Assembly: GCA_951230915.1 (NCBI GenBank)
Contig: OX579637.1
Span: 27,900,001 to 27,964,000 of the forward strand
Source: Antitrichia curtipendula
Lineage: Eukaryota; Streptophyta; Bryopsida; Hypnales; Leucodontaceae
Length of the DNA stretch: 64,000 nt
Direction: 5' to 3'
The translations under genes were made by a program, and so were the position numbers. The notes beneath the pieces were generated by a model. It did not search any database, was not told where the DNA came from, and worked only from the letters and a program-made list of their open reading frames with translations. Of the stretch, positions 12,701-25,709 are shown piece after piece (the stretch's first letter is position 1; each line of letters begins with the position of its first letter).

Positions 12701-14827
12701 CCTGTATTTTCAAATTTCAAAAGTCCCAAATGTCATAGAATTCACACGTTGGTGGAACGGAATTGAAATATATAGAAGTTGGAAATTCTTTTTGCATTGC
12801 AGATTTTATGAGCGCACTGAGAATGACCAAATTTTGGAATGCCCCACATCAAAACATGTTGAATTCCACAAGCCCACGGTGCCCTGTACTTTCAAATTTC
12901 AAAAGACCCAAATGTCATGGAATTCACACGTTGGTGGAACGGAAAAGAAAATATATAGAGGTTGAAAATTCTTTTTCCATTGCAGATTTCATGAGCGCAT
13001 TGAGAATGACCAAATTTTGGAATGGCCCACATCAAAGCATGTTGAATTCCACTAGCCCACGGTGCCCTGTACTTTCAAATTTCAAAAATCCCCTATATCA
13101 TGGAATTCACATGTTGGTTGAATGGAGAAAATATGTACAGAAGTCGGAAATTCTCTCTCAATTGCAGATTTCATGAGCGCATTGAGAATGACCAAATTTT
13201 GGAATGCCCCACATCCAAACATGATGAACTCCACTAGCCCACGGTGCCCTGTATTTTCAAATTTCAAAAGTCCCAAATGTCATGGAATTCACATGTTGGT
13301 TGAATGGAGAAAATATGCATAGAAGTTGGAAATTCTCTCTCAATTGCGAATTTCATGAGCGCAATGAGAATGACCAAATTTTGGAATGCCCCACATCAAA
13401 ACATGTTGAATTCCACTAGCCCACGGTGCCCTGTATTTTCAAATTTCAAAAATCCCAAATGTCATGGAATTCACACATTGCTTGAATCGAGAAAAAATGC
13501 ATAGAAGTTGGAAATTCTCTCTCAATTGCGAATTTCATAAGCGCAATGAGAATGACCAAATTTTGGAATGCCCCACATCAAAACATGTTGAATTCCACTA
13601 GCCCACGGTGCCCTGTATTTTCAAATTTCAAAAATCCCAAATGTCATGGAATTCACACATTGCTTGAATCGAGAAAAAATGCATAGAAGTTGGAAATTCT
13701 CTCTCAATTGCGAATTTCATGAGCGCAATGAGAATGTCCAAATTTTGGAATGCCCCACATCAAAACATGTTGAATTCCACTAGCCCACGGTGCCCTGTAC
13801 TTTCAAATTTCAAAAGTCCCAAATGTCATGGAATTCACACGTTGGTGGAACGGAAAAGAAAATATATAGAAGTTGGAAATTCTTTTTCCATTGCAGATTT
13901 CATGAGCGCATTGAGAATGACCAAATTTTGGAATGCCCCACATCAAAACATGTTGAATTCCACAAGCCCACGGTGCCCTGTACTTTCAAATTTCAAAAGA
14001 CCCAAATGTCATGGAATTCACACGTTGGTGGAACGGAAAAGAAAATATATAGAGGTTGAAAATTCTTTTTCCATTGCAGATTTCATGAGCGCATTGAGAA
14101 TGACCAAATTTTGGATTGGCCCACATCAAAACATGTTGAATTCCACTAGCCCACGGTGCCCTGTACTTTCAAATTTCAAAAATCCCCTATATCATGGAAT
14201 TCACATGTTGGTTGAATGGAGAAAATATGTACAGAAGTCGGAAATTCTCTCTGAATTGCAGATTTCATGAGCGCATTGAGAATGACCAAATTTTGGAATG
14301 CCCCACATCAAAACATGTTGAATCCCACTAGCGCACGGTGCCCTGTATTTTCAAATTTCATAAGTCCCAAATGTCATAGAACTTATACGATGGTTGAATG
14401 GAGAAAAAAATACATAGAAGTTGGAAATTCCCTCCACATTGCAGATTTCATAGGCGCATTGAGAATGACCAAATTATCAAATGCCCCACATCAAAACATG
14501 TTAAATTCCACTAGCTCACGGTGCCCTGTATTTTCAAATTTCAAAACTCCCAAATGTCATGGAATTCACACATTGGTTGAATGGAGAAAAAATGCATAGA
14601 AGTTGGAAATTCTCTCTCAATTGCGAATTTCATGAGCGCAATGAGAATGACCAAATTTTGGAATGCCCCACATCAAAACATGTTGAATTCCACTAGCCCA
14701 CGGTGCCGTGTACTTTGAAATTTCAAAAATCCCAGATGTCATGGAATTCACACATTGCTTGAATCGAGAAAAAATGCATAGAAGTTGGAAATTCTCTCTC
14801 AATTGCGAATTTCATAAGCGCAATGAG
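9724..14827. repeat. 5104-bp segmental tandem duplication, right copy (28 monomers)
   Basis: This is the counterpart of 4620-9723. The sequence following it matches the start of the copy for about 50 bp, until ctagcccacgg replaces the ctagctcacgg at 9771, so the crossover that produced the duplication lies in 9724-9775. The only clustered difference I saw from the left copy is at 13431-13458. Confidence 0.9.
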
Positions 14828-15507
14828 AATGACCAAATTTTGGAATGCCCCACATCAAAACATGTTGAATTCCACTAGCCCACGGTGCCCTGTATTTTCA
14901 AATTTCAAAAATCCCAAATGTCATGGAATTCACACATTGCTTGAATCGAGAAAAAATGCATAGAAGTTGGAAATTCTCTCTCAATTGCGAATTTCATGAG
15001 CGCAATGAGAATGTCCAAATTTTGGAATGCCCCACATTAAAACATGTTGAATTCCACTAGTCCACGGTGCCCTGTATTTTCAAATTTCAAAAGTCCCAAA
15101 TGTCATGGAATTCACACGTTGGTGGAACGGAAAAGAAAATATATAGAAGTTGAAAACTCTTTTTCCATTGCAGATTTCATGAGCGTATTGAGAATGACAA
15201 AATTTTGAATGCCCCACATCAAAACATGTTGAATTCCACTAGCCCACGGTGCCCTCAATTTTCAAATTTCAAAAATCCCAAATGTCATGGAATTCACACA
15301 TTGGTTGAATGGAGAAAAAATGCATAGAAGTTGGAAATTCTCTCTTAATTGCGAATTTCATGAGCGCAATGAGAATGACCAAATTTTGGAATGCCCCACA
15401 TCAAAACATGTTGAATTCCACTAGCCCACGGTGCCCTGTACTTTGAAATTTCAAAAATCCCAGATGTCATGGAATTCTCACATTGCTTGAATCGAGAAAA
15501 AATGCAT
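14598..15507. repeat. Pentamer HOR (910 bp), copy 1
   Basis: Monomers start at 14598, 14780, 14962, 15145 and 15326. Marks are ccgtgtactttgaaa with cccagatg; cataagcgc; gaatgtcc with cattaaaacatg; a 181-bp monomer with gacaaaattttgaatgcc and ccctcaattttc; and attctctcttaattgcg. The 183-bp third monomer is followed directly by the 181-bp fourth, so five monomers total exactly 5 x 182 bp. Confidence 0.88.
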
Positions 15508-16325
15508 AGAAGTTGGAAATTCTCTCTCAATTGCGAATTTCATGAGCGCAATGAGAATGACCAAATTTTGGAATGCCCCACATCAAAACATGTTGAATTC
15601 CACTAGCCCACGGTGCCGTGTACTTTGAAATTTCAAAAATCCCAGATGTCATGGAATTCACACATTGCTTGAATCGAGAAAAAATGCATAGAAGTTGGAA
15701 ATTCTCTCTCAATTGCGAATTTCATAAGCGCAATGAGAATGACCAAATTTTGGAATGCCCCACATCAAAACATGTTGAATTCCACTAGCCCACGGTGCCC
15801 TGTATTTTCAAATTTCAAAAATCCCAAATGTCATGGAATTCACACATTGCTTGAATCGAGAAAAAATGCATAGAAGTTGGAAATTCTCTCTCAATTGCGA
15901 ATTTCATGAGCGCAATGAGAATGTCCAAATTTTGGAATGCCCCACATTAAAACATGTTGAATTCCACTAGTCCACGGTGCCCTGTATTTTCAAATTTCAA
16001 AAGTCCCAAATGTCATGGAATTCACACGTTGGTGGAACGGAAAAGAAAATATATAGAAGTTGAAAACTCTTTTTCCATTGCAGATTTCATGAGCGTATTG
16101 AGAATGACAAAATTTTGAATGCCCCACATCAAAACATGTTGAATTCCACTAGCCCACGGTGCCCTCAATTTTCAAATTTCAAAAATCCCAAATGTCATGG
16201 AATTCACACATTGGTTGAATGGAGAAAAAATGCATAGAAGTTGGAAATTCTCTCTCAATTGCGAATTTCATGAGCGCAATGAGAATGACCAAATTTTGGA
16301 ATGCCCCACATCAAAACATGTTCAA
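15508..16325. repeat. Pentamer HOR, copy 2 (partial)
   Basis: Starts at 15508, 15690, 15872, 16055 and 16236 repeat the first copy at +910 bp, including cattaaaacatg and the 181-bp monomer. The fifth monomer departs near 16322 (tgttcaattcc, ctaggtcacgg). This stretch is also the first part of the dodecamer. Confidence 0.85.
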
Positions 16326-17692
16326 TTCCACTAGGTCACGGTGCCCTGTATTTTCAAATTTCAAAACTCCCAAAAGGCATAGAATTCACACGTTGGTGGA
16401 AAGGAATAGAAATATATAGAAGTTGGAAATTCTTTTTGCATTGCAGATTTCATGAGCGTATTGACAATGACCAAATTTTGGAATGCCCCACATCAAAACA
16501 TGTTGAATTCCACTAGCTCACGGTGCCCTGTATTTTCAAATTTCAAAAATCCCAAATGTCATGGAATTCACACGTTCGTGGAACGGATAAAAAATATATA
16601 GAAGTTGGAAATTTTTCTTCCATTGCAGATTACATGAGCGCATTGAGAATAACCAAATTTTGGAATGCCCCACATCAAAACATGTTGAATTCCACTAGTT
16701 CACGGTGCCCTGTATTTTCAAATTTCAAAAGTCCAAAATGTCATGGAATTCACACGTTGGTGGAACGGAAAGGAATTATATAGAAGTTGAAATTTTTTTT
16801 TCCATTGCAGATTTCATGAGCGCATTGAGAATGACCAAATTTTGGAGTGCCCCACATCAAAGCATGTTGAATTCCACTAGCCCACGGTGCCCTGTATTTT
16901 CAAATTTCAAAAGTCCCAAATGTCATAAAATTCAGACGTTGGTGGAACGGAATAGAAATATATAGAAGTTGGAAATTGTTTTTGCATTGCAGATTTCATG
17001 AGCGCATTGAGAATGACCAAATTTTCGAATGCCCCACATCAAAACATGTTGAATTCCACTCGCTCACGGTGCCCTGTACTTTCAAATTTCAAAAATCCCA
17101 AATGTCATGGAATTCACACGTTCGTGGAACGGATAAAAAATATATAGAAGTTGGAAATTCTTCTTCCATTGCAGATTACATGAGCGCATTGAGAATGACC
17201 AAATTTTGGAATGCCCCACATCAAAACATGTTGAATTCCACTAGCCCACGTTGCTCTGTATTTTCAAATTTCAAAAGTTCCAATTGTCATGGAATTCACA
17301 CGTTGGTGGAACGGAAAAGAAATATATAGAAGTCGGAAATTCTTCTTCCATTGCAGATTACATGAGCGCATTGAGAATGACCAAATTATCAAGTGCCCCA
17401 CATCAAAACATGTTCAATTCCACTAGCCCACGGTGCCCTGTACTTTCAAATTTCAGAAGTCCCAAATGTCATGGAATTCACACGTTGGTGGAACGGAAAA
17501 GAAAATATATAGAAGTTGAAAATTCTTTTTCCATTGCAGATTTCATGAGCGCATTGAGAATGACCAAATTTTGGAATGCCCCACATCAAAACATGTTGAA
17601 TTCCACTAGCCCACGGTGCCCTGTACTTTGAAATTTCAAAAATCCCAGATGTCATGGAATTCACACATTGCTTGAATCGAGAAAAAATGCAT
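15508..17692. repeat. Dodecamer HOR (2185 bp), copy 1
   Basis: Twelve monomers span from the ccgtgtactttgaaa type at 15508 to the next such type at 17693. The unit combines the pentamer monomers, the trimer-like set (ctaggtcacgg, ctagctcacgg with gttcgtggaacgg, ctagttcacgg) and monomers with gtgccccacatcaaagcatg, attttcgaatgcc, cccacgttgctctg and aattatcaagtgcc. Confidence 0.9.
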
Positions 17693-19810
17693 AGAAGTTG
17701 GAAATTCTCTCTCAATTGCGAATTTCATGAGCGCAATGAGAATGACCAAATTTTGGAATGCCCCACATCAAAACATGTTGAATTCCACTAGCCCACGGTG
17801 CCGTGTACTTTGAAATTTCAAAAATCCCAGATGTCATGGAATTCACACATTGCTTGAATCGAGAAAAAATGCATAGAAGTTGGAAATTCTCTCTCAATTG
17901 CGAATTTCATAAGCGCAATGAGAATGACCAAATTTTGGAATGCCCCACATCAAAACATGTTGAATTCCACTAGCCCACGGTGCCCTGTATTTTCAAATTT
18001 CAAAAATCCCAAATGTCATGGAATTCACACATTGCTTGAATCGAGAAAAAATGCATAGAAGTTGGAAATTCTCTCTCAATTGCGAATTTCATGAGCGCAA
18101 TGAGAATGTCCAAATTTTGGAATGCCCCACATTAAAACATGTTGAATTCCACTAGTCCACGGTGCCCTGTATTTTCAAATTTCAAAAGTCCCAAATGTCA
18201 TGGAATTCACACGTTGGTGGAACGGAAAAGAAAATATATAGAAGTTGAAAACTCTTTTTCCATTGCAGATTTCATGAGCGTATTGAGAATGACAAAATTT
18301 TGAATGCCCCACATCAAAACATGTTGAATTCCACTAGCCCACGGTGCCCTCAATTTTCAAATTTCAAAAATCCCAAATGTCATGGAATTCACACATTGGT
18401 TGAATGGAGAAAAAATGCATAGAAGTTGGAAATTCTCTCTCAATTGCGAATTTCATGAGCGCAATGAGAATGACCAAATTTTGGAATGCCCCACATCAAA
18501 ACATGTTCAATTCCACTAGGTCACGGTGCCCTGTATTTTCAAATTACAAAACTCCCAAAAGGCATAGAATTCACACGTTGGTGGAAAGGAATAGAAATAT
18601 ATAGAAGTTGGAAATTCTTTTTGCATTGCAGATTTCATGAGCGTATTGACAATGACCAAATTTTGGAATGCCCCACATCAAAACATGTTGAATTCCACTA
18701 GCTCACGGTGCCCTGTATTTTCAAATTTCAAAAATCCCAAATGTCATGGAATTCACACGTTCGTGGAACGGATAAAAAATATATAGAAGTTGGAAATTTT
18801 TCTTCCATTGCAGATTACATGAGCGCATTGAGAATAACCAAATTTTGGAATGCCCCACATCAAAACATGTTGAATTCCACTAGTTCACGGTGCCCTGTAT
18901 TTTCAAATTTCAAAAGTCCAAAATGTCATGGAATTCACACGTTGGTGGAACGGAAAAGAATTATATAGAAGTTGAAATTTTTTTTTCCATTGCAGATTTC
19001 ATGAGCGCATTGAGAATGACCAAATTTTGGAGTGCCCCACATCAAAGCATGTTGAATTCCACTAGCCCACGGTGCCCTGTATTTTCAAATTTCAAAAGTC
19101 CCAAATGTCATAAAATTCAGACGTTGGTGGAACGGAATAGAAATATATAGAAGTTGGAAATTGTTTTTGCATTGCAGATTTCATGAGCGCATTGAGAATG
19201 ACCAAATTTTCGAATGCCCCACATCAAAACATGTTGAATTCCACTCGCTCACGGTGCCCTGTACTTTCAAATTTCAAAAATCCCAAATGTCATGGAATTC
19301 ACACGTTCGTGGAACGGATAAAAAATATATAGAAGTTGGAAATTCTTCTTCCATTGCAGATTACATGAGCGCATTGAGAATGACCAAATTTTGGAATGCC
19401 CCACATCAAAACATGTTGAATTCCACTAGCCCACGTTGCTCTGTATTTTCAAATTTCAAAAGTTCCAATTGTCATGGAATTCACACGTTGGTGGAACGGA
19501 AAAGAAATATATAGAAGTCGGAAATTCTTCTTCCATTGCAGATTACATGAGCGCATTGAGAATGACCAAATTATCAAGTGCCCCACATCAAAACATGTTC
19601 AATTCCACTAGCCCACGGTGCCCTGTACTTTCAAATTTCAGAAGTCCCAAATGTCATGGAATTCACACGTTGGTGGAACGGAAAAGAAAATATATAGAAG
19701 TTGAAAATTCTTTTTCCATTGCAGATTTCATGAGCGCATTGAGAATGACCAAATTTTGGAATGCCCCACATCAAAACATGTTGAATTCCACTAGCCCACG
19801 GTGCCCTGTA
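17693..19810. repeat. Dodecamer HOR, copy 2 (last monomer departs near 19810)
   Basis: The order and private variants of copy 1 recur at +2185 bp. Differences are few: aaattacaaaac near 18541 against aaatttcaaaac near 16356, and gaaaagaattat near 18955 against gaaaggaattat near 16770. The copy ends where cctgtattttc replaces cctgtactttg of the first copy. Confidence 0.9.
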
Positions 19811-19877
19811 TTTTCAAATTTCAAAAGTCCCAAATGTCATGGAATTCCCACGTTGGTGGAACGGAATAGAAATATTA

Positions 19878-20788
19878 AGAAGTTGGAAATACTTTCTGCA
19901 TTGCAGATTTCATGAGCGCATTGAGAATGACCAAATTTTGGAATGCCCCACATCAAAACTTGTTGAATTCCACTAGCCCACGGTGCCCTGTACTTTCAAA
20001 TTTCAAAAATCCTAAATATCATGGAATTCACACATTGGTTGAGTGGAGAAAAAATACATAGAAGTTGGAAGTTCTCTCTCAATTGCGAATTTCATGAGCG
20101 CAATGAGAATGACCAAATTTTGGAATGCCCCACATCAAAACATGTTGAATTCCACTAGCCCACGGTGCCCTGTACTTTCAAATTTCAAAAGTCCCAAATG
20201 TCATGGAATTCACACGTTGGTGGAACGGAAAAGAAAATATATAGAAGTTGGAAATTCTTTTTCCATTGCAGATTTCATGAGCGCATTGAGAATGACCAAA
20301 TTTTGGAATGCCCCACATCAAAACATGTTGAATTCCACTAGCCCACGGTGCCCTGTATGTTCAAATTTCAAAAGTCCCAAATGTCATGGAATTCACACGT
20401 TGGTGGAACGGAATAGAAATATTAAGAAGTTGGAAATACTTTTTGCATTGCAGATTTCATGAGCGCATTGAGAATGACCAAATTTTGGAATGCCCCACAT
20501 CAAAACATGTTGAATTCCACTAGCCCACGGTGCCCTGTACTTTCAAATTTCAAAAATCCTAAATATCATGGAATTCACACATTGGTTGAGTGGAGAAAAA
20601 ATACATAGAAGTTGGAAGTTCTCTCTCAATTGCGAATTTCATGAGCGCAATGAGAATGACCAAATTTTGGAATGCCCCACATCAAAACATGTTGAATTCC
20701 ACTAGCCCACGGTGCCCTGTATTTTCAAATTTCAAAAGTCCCAAATGTCATAGAATTCACACGTTGGTGGAACGGAATTGAAATATAT
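19878..20788. repeat. Trimer (547 bp) plus two monomers of a second trimer
   Basis: Starts are 19878, 20060, 20243, 20425 and 20607. The linker gaaatattaag and the altered start ggaaatacttt mark monomers 19878 and 20425. The gttgagtggag linker and ggaagttctctctc mark 20060 and 20607. The displacement of 547 bp comes from one 183-bp monomer. The second trimer runs into the type-2 monomer of octamer B at 20789. Confidence 0.85.
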
Positions 20789-22246
20789 AGAAGTTGGAAA
20801 TTCTTTTTGCATTGCAGATTTTATGAGCGCACTGAGAATGACCAAATTTTGGAATGCCCCACATCAAAACATGTTGAATTCCACAAGCCCACGGTGCCCT
20901 GTACTTTCAAATTTCAAAAGACCCAAATGTCATGGAATTCACACGTTGGTGGAACGGAAAAGAAAATATATAGAGGATGAAAATTCTTTTTCCATTGCAG
21001 ATTTCATGAGCGCATTGAGAATGACCAAATTTTGGAATGGCCCACATCAAAACATGTTGAATTCCACTAGCCCACGGTGCCCTGTACTTTCAAATTTCAA
21101 AAATCCCCTATAACATGGAATTCACATGTTGGTTGAATGGAGAAAATATGTACAAAAGTCGGAAACTCTCTCTCAATTGCAGATTTCATGAGCGCATTGA
21201 GAATGACCAAATTTTGGAATGCCCCACATCCAAACATGATGAACTCCACTAGCCCACGGTGCCCTGTATTTTCAAATTTCAAAACTCCCAAATGTCATGG
21301 AATTCACATGTTGGTTGAATGGAGAAAAAATGCATAGAAGTTGGAAATTCTCTCTCAATTGCGAATTTCATGAGCGCAATGAGAATGACCAAATTTTGGA
21401 ATGCCCCACATCAAAACATGTTGAATTCCACTAGCCCACGGTGCCGTGTACTTTGAAATTTCAAAAATCCTAGATGTCATGGAATTCACACATTGCTTGA
21501 ATCGAGAAAAAATGCATAGAAGTTGGAAATTCTCTCTCAATTGCGAATTTCATAAGCGCAATGAGAATGACCAAATTTTGGAATGCCCCACATCAAAACA
21601 TGTTGAATTCCACTAGCCCACGGTGCCCTGTATTTTCAAATTTCAAAAATCCCAAATGTCATGGAATTCACACATTGCTTGAATCGAGAAAAAATGCATA
21701 GAAGTTGGAAATTCTCTCTCAATTGCGAATTTCATGAGCGCAATGAGAATGTCCAAATTTTGGAATGCCCCACATCAAAACATGTTGAATTCCACTAGCC
21801 CACGGTGCCCTGTACTTTCAAATTTCAAACGTGCCAAATGTCATGGAATTCACACGTTGGTGGAACGGATAAAAAATATATAGAAGTTGAAAATTCTTTT
21901 TCCATTGCAGATTTCATGAGCGCATTGAGAATGACCAAATTTTGGAATGCCCCACATCAAAACATGTTGAATTCCACAAGCCCACGGTGCCCTGTACTTT
22001 CAAATTTCAAAAGTCCCAAATGTCATGGAATTCACACGTTGGTGGAACGGAAAAGAAAATATATAGAAGTTGGAAATTCTTTTTCCATTGCAGATTTCAT
22101 GAGCGCATTGAGAATGACCAAATTTTGGAATGCCCCACATCAAAACATGTTGAATTCCACTAGCCCGCGGTGCCCTGTATTTTCAAATTTCAAAAGTCCC
22201 AAATGTCATAGAATTCACACGTTGGTGGAACGGAATTGAAATATAT
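20789..22246. repeat. Octamer HOR B, copy 1 (1458 bp)
   Basis: Monomers start at 20789, 20972, 21154, 21336, 21518, 21700, 21882 and 22065. Five types match octamer A types 1-5 in order. The other three differ: cataagcgc with ccctgtatttt; gaatgtcc with tcaaacgtgcc and linker gataaaaaatatat; and a cacaagcccacgg monomer. Copy 1 has cctataacatgg where the other copies have cctatatcatgg, which changes one reading frame but has no coding meaning. Confidence 0.9.
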
Positions 22247-23704
22247 AGAAGTTGGAAATTCTTTTTGCATTGCAGATTTTATGAGCGCACTGAGAATGAC
22301 CAAATTTTGGAATGCCCCACATCAAAACATGTTGAATTCCACTAGCCCACGGTGCCCTGTACTTTCAAATTTCAAAAGACCCAAATGTCATGGAATTCAC
22401 ACATTGGTGGAACGGAAAAGAAAATATATAGAGGTTGAAAATTCTTTTTCCATTGCAGATTTCATGAGCGCATTGGGAATGACCAAATTTTGGAATGCCC
22501 CACATCAAAACATGTTGAATTCCACTAGCCCACGGTGCCCTGTACTTTCAAATTTCAAAAATCCCCTATATCATGGAATTCACATGTTGGTTGAATGGAG
22601 AAAATATGTACAGAAGTCGGAAACTCTCTCTCAATTGCAGATTTCATGAGCGCATTGAGAATGACCAAATTTTGGAATGCCCCACATCCAAACATGATGA
22701 ACTCCACTAGCCCACGGTGCCCTGTATTTTCAAATTTCAAAACTCCCAAATGTCATGGAATTCACATGTTGGTTGAATGGAGAAAAAATGCATAGAAGTT
22801 GGAAATTCTCTCTCAATTGCGAATTTCATGAGCGCAATGAGAATGACCAAATTTTGGAATGCCCCACATCAAAACATGTTGAATTCCACTAGCCCACGGT
22901 GCCGTGTACTTTGAAATTTCAAAAATCCTAGATGTCATGGAATTCACACATTGCTTGAATCGAGAAAAAATGCATAGAAGTTGGAAATTCTCTCTCAATT
23001 GCGAATTTCATAAGCGCAATGAGAATGACCAAATTTTGGAATGCCCCACATCAAAACATGTTGAATTCCACTAGCCCACGGTGCCCTGTATTTTCAAATT
23101 TCAAAAATCCCAAATGTCATGGAATTCACACATTGCTTGAATCGAGAAAAAATGCATAGAAGTTGGAAATTCTCTCTCAATTGCGAATTTCATGAGCGCA
23201 ATGAGAATGTCCAAATTTTGGAATGCCCCACATCAAAACATGTTGAATTCCACTAGCCCACGGTGCCCTGTACTTTCAAATTTCAAACGTGCCAAATGTC
23301 ATGGAATTCACACGTTGGTGGAACGGATAAAAAATATATAGAAGTTGAAAATTCTTTTTCCATTGCAGATTTCATGAGCGCATTGAGAATGACCAAATTT
23401 TGGAATGCCCCACATCAAAACATGTTGAATTCCACAAGCCCACGGTGCCCTGTACTTTCAAATTTCAAAAGTCCCAAATGTCATGGAATTCACACGTTGG
23501 TGGAACGGAAAAGAAAATATATAGAAGTTGGAAATTCTTTTTCCATTGCAGATTTCATGAGCGCATTGAGAATGACCAAATTTTGGAATGCCCCACATCA
23601 AAACATGTTGAATTCCACTAGCCCGCGGTGCCCTGTATTTTCAAATTTCAAAAGTCCCAAATGTCATAGAATTCACACGTTGGTGGAACGGAATTGAAAT
23701 ATAT
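22247..23704. repeat. Octamer HOR B, copy 2 (1458 bp)
   Basis: This repeats copy 1 at +1458 bp, with tcaaacgtgcc at 21825 and 23283 as a private mark. It carries cattgggaatgacc and acattggtggaacgg in place of cattgagaatgacc and acgttggtggaacgg. Confidence 0.9.
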
Positions 23705-24140
23705 AGAAGTTGGAAATTCTTTTTGCATTGCAGATTTTATGAGCGCACTGAGAATGACCAAATTTTGGAATGCCCCACATCAAAACATGTTGAATTCCAC
23801 TAGCCCACGGTGCCCTGTACTTTCAAATTTCAAAAGACCCAAATGTCATGGAATTCACACATTGGTGGAACGGAAAAGAAAATATATAGAGGTTGAAAAT
23901 TCTTTTTCCATTGCAGATTTCATGAGCGCATTGGGAATGACCAAATTTTGGAATGCCCCACATCAAAACATGTTGAATTCCACTAGCCCACGGTGCCCTG
24001 TACTTTCAAATTTCAAAAATCCCCTATATCATGGAATTCACATGTTGGTTGAATGGAGAAAATATGTACAGAAGTCGGAAATTCTCTCTCAATTGCAGAT
24101 TTCATGAGCGCATTGAGAATGACCAAATTTTGGAATGCCC
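23705..24140. repeat. Octamer HOR B, copy 3 (about 2.4 monomers)
   Basis: The types 2 and 3 monomers and the start of type 4 continue at +1458 bp. The copy departs near 24134, where catcaaaacatgttg replaces catccaaacatgatg. Confidence 0.85.
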
Positions 24141-25358
24141 CACATCAAAACATGTTGAATTCCACTAGCCCACGGTGCCCTGTACTTTGAAATTTCAAAA
24201 ATCCCAGATGTCATGGAATTCACACATTGCTTGAATCGAGGAAAAATGCATAGAAGTTGGAAATTCTCTCTCAATTGCGAATTTCATAAGCGCAATGAGA
24301 ATGACCAAATTTTGGAATGCCCCACATCAAAACATGTTGAATTCCACTAGCCCACGGCGCCCTGTATTTTCAAATTTCAAAAATCCCAAATGTCATGGAA
24401 TTCACACATTGCTTGAATCGAGAAAAAATGCATAGAAGTTGGAAATTCTCTCTCAATTGCGAATTTCATGAGCGCAATGAGAATGTCCAAATTTTGGAAT
24501 GCCCCACATTAAAACATGTTGAATTCCACTAGCCCACGGTGCCCTGTACTTTCAAATTTCAAACGTGCCAAATGTCATAGAATTCACACGTTGGTGGAAC
24601 GGAATTGAAATATATAGAAGTTGGAAATTCTTTTTGCATTGCAGATGTTATGAGCGCACTGAGAATGACCAAATTTTGGAATGCCCCACATCAAAACATG
24701 TTGAATTCCACAAGCCCACGGTGCCCTGTACTTTCAAATTTCAAAAGACCCAAATGTCATGGAATTCACACGTTGGTGGAACGGAAAAGAAAATATATAG
24801 AGGTTGAAAATTCTTTTTCCATTGCAGATTTCATGAGCGCATTGAGAATGACCAAATTTTGGAATGCCCCACATCAAAACATGTTGAATTCCACTAGCCC
24901 AGGGTGCCCTGTATTTTCAAATTTCAAAAATCCCAAATGCCATGGAATTCACACATTGCTTGAATCGAGAAAAAATGCATAGAAGTTGGAAATTCTCTCT
25001 CAATTGCAAATTTCATGAGCGCAATGAGAATGACCAAATTTTGGAATGCCCCACATCAAAACATGTTGAATTCCACTAGCCCACGGTGCCCTGTACTTTG
25101 AAATTTCAAAAATCCCAGATGTCATGGAATTCACACATTGCTTGAATCGAGAAAAAATGCATAGAAGTTGGAAATTCTCTCTCAATTGCGAATTTCATGA
25201 GCGCAATGAGAATGACCAAATTTTGGAATGCCCCACATCAAAACATGTTGAATTCCACTAGCCCACGGTGCCCTGTATTTTCAAATTTCAAAAATCCCAA
25301 ATGTCATGGAATTCACACATTGCTTGAATCGAGAAAAAATGCATAGAAGTTGGAAATT
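24140..25358. repeat. Seven-monomer block, copy 1 of 3
   Basis: The block contains the ggcgcc-bearing monomer (24356), a gaatgtcc monomer with cattaaaacatg and tcaaacgtgcc, a cagatgttatgagcgc monomer, and cactttgaaa-type monomers. The same order recurs at +2552 and +6012 bp. Confidence 0.82.
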
Positions 25359-25709
25359 CTCTCTCAATTGCGAATTTCATGAGCGCAATGAGAATGTCCA
25401 AATTTTGGAATGCCCCACATTAAAACATGTTGAATTCCACTAGCCCACGGTGCCCTGTATTTTCAAATTTCAAAAGTCCCAAATGTCATGGAATTCACAC
25501 GTTGGTGGAACGGAAAAGAAAATATATAGAGGTTGAAAATTCTTTTTCCATTGCAGATTTCATGAGCGCATTGAGAATGACCAAATTTTGGAATGCCCCA
25601 CATCAAAACATGTTGAATTCCACTAGCCCACGGTGCCCTGTATTTTCAAATTTCAAAAATCCCAAATGCCATGGAATTCACACATTGCTTGAATCGAGAA
25701 AAAATGCAT
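25359..25709. repeat. Two linking monomers between repeated blocks
   Basis: This stretch holds a gaatgtcc monomer with cattaaaacatg, then an agaggttg monomer with aaatgccatgg and a gcttgaatcgag linker. No order of its own is visible. Confidence 0.75.
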
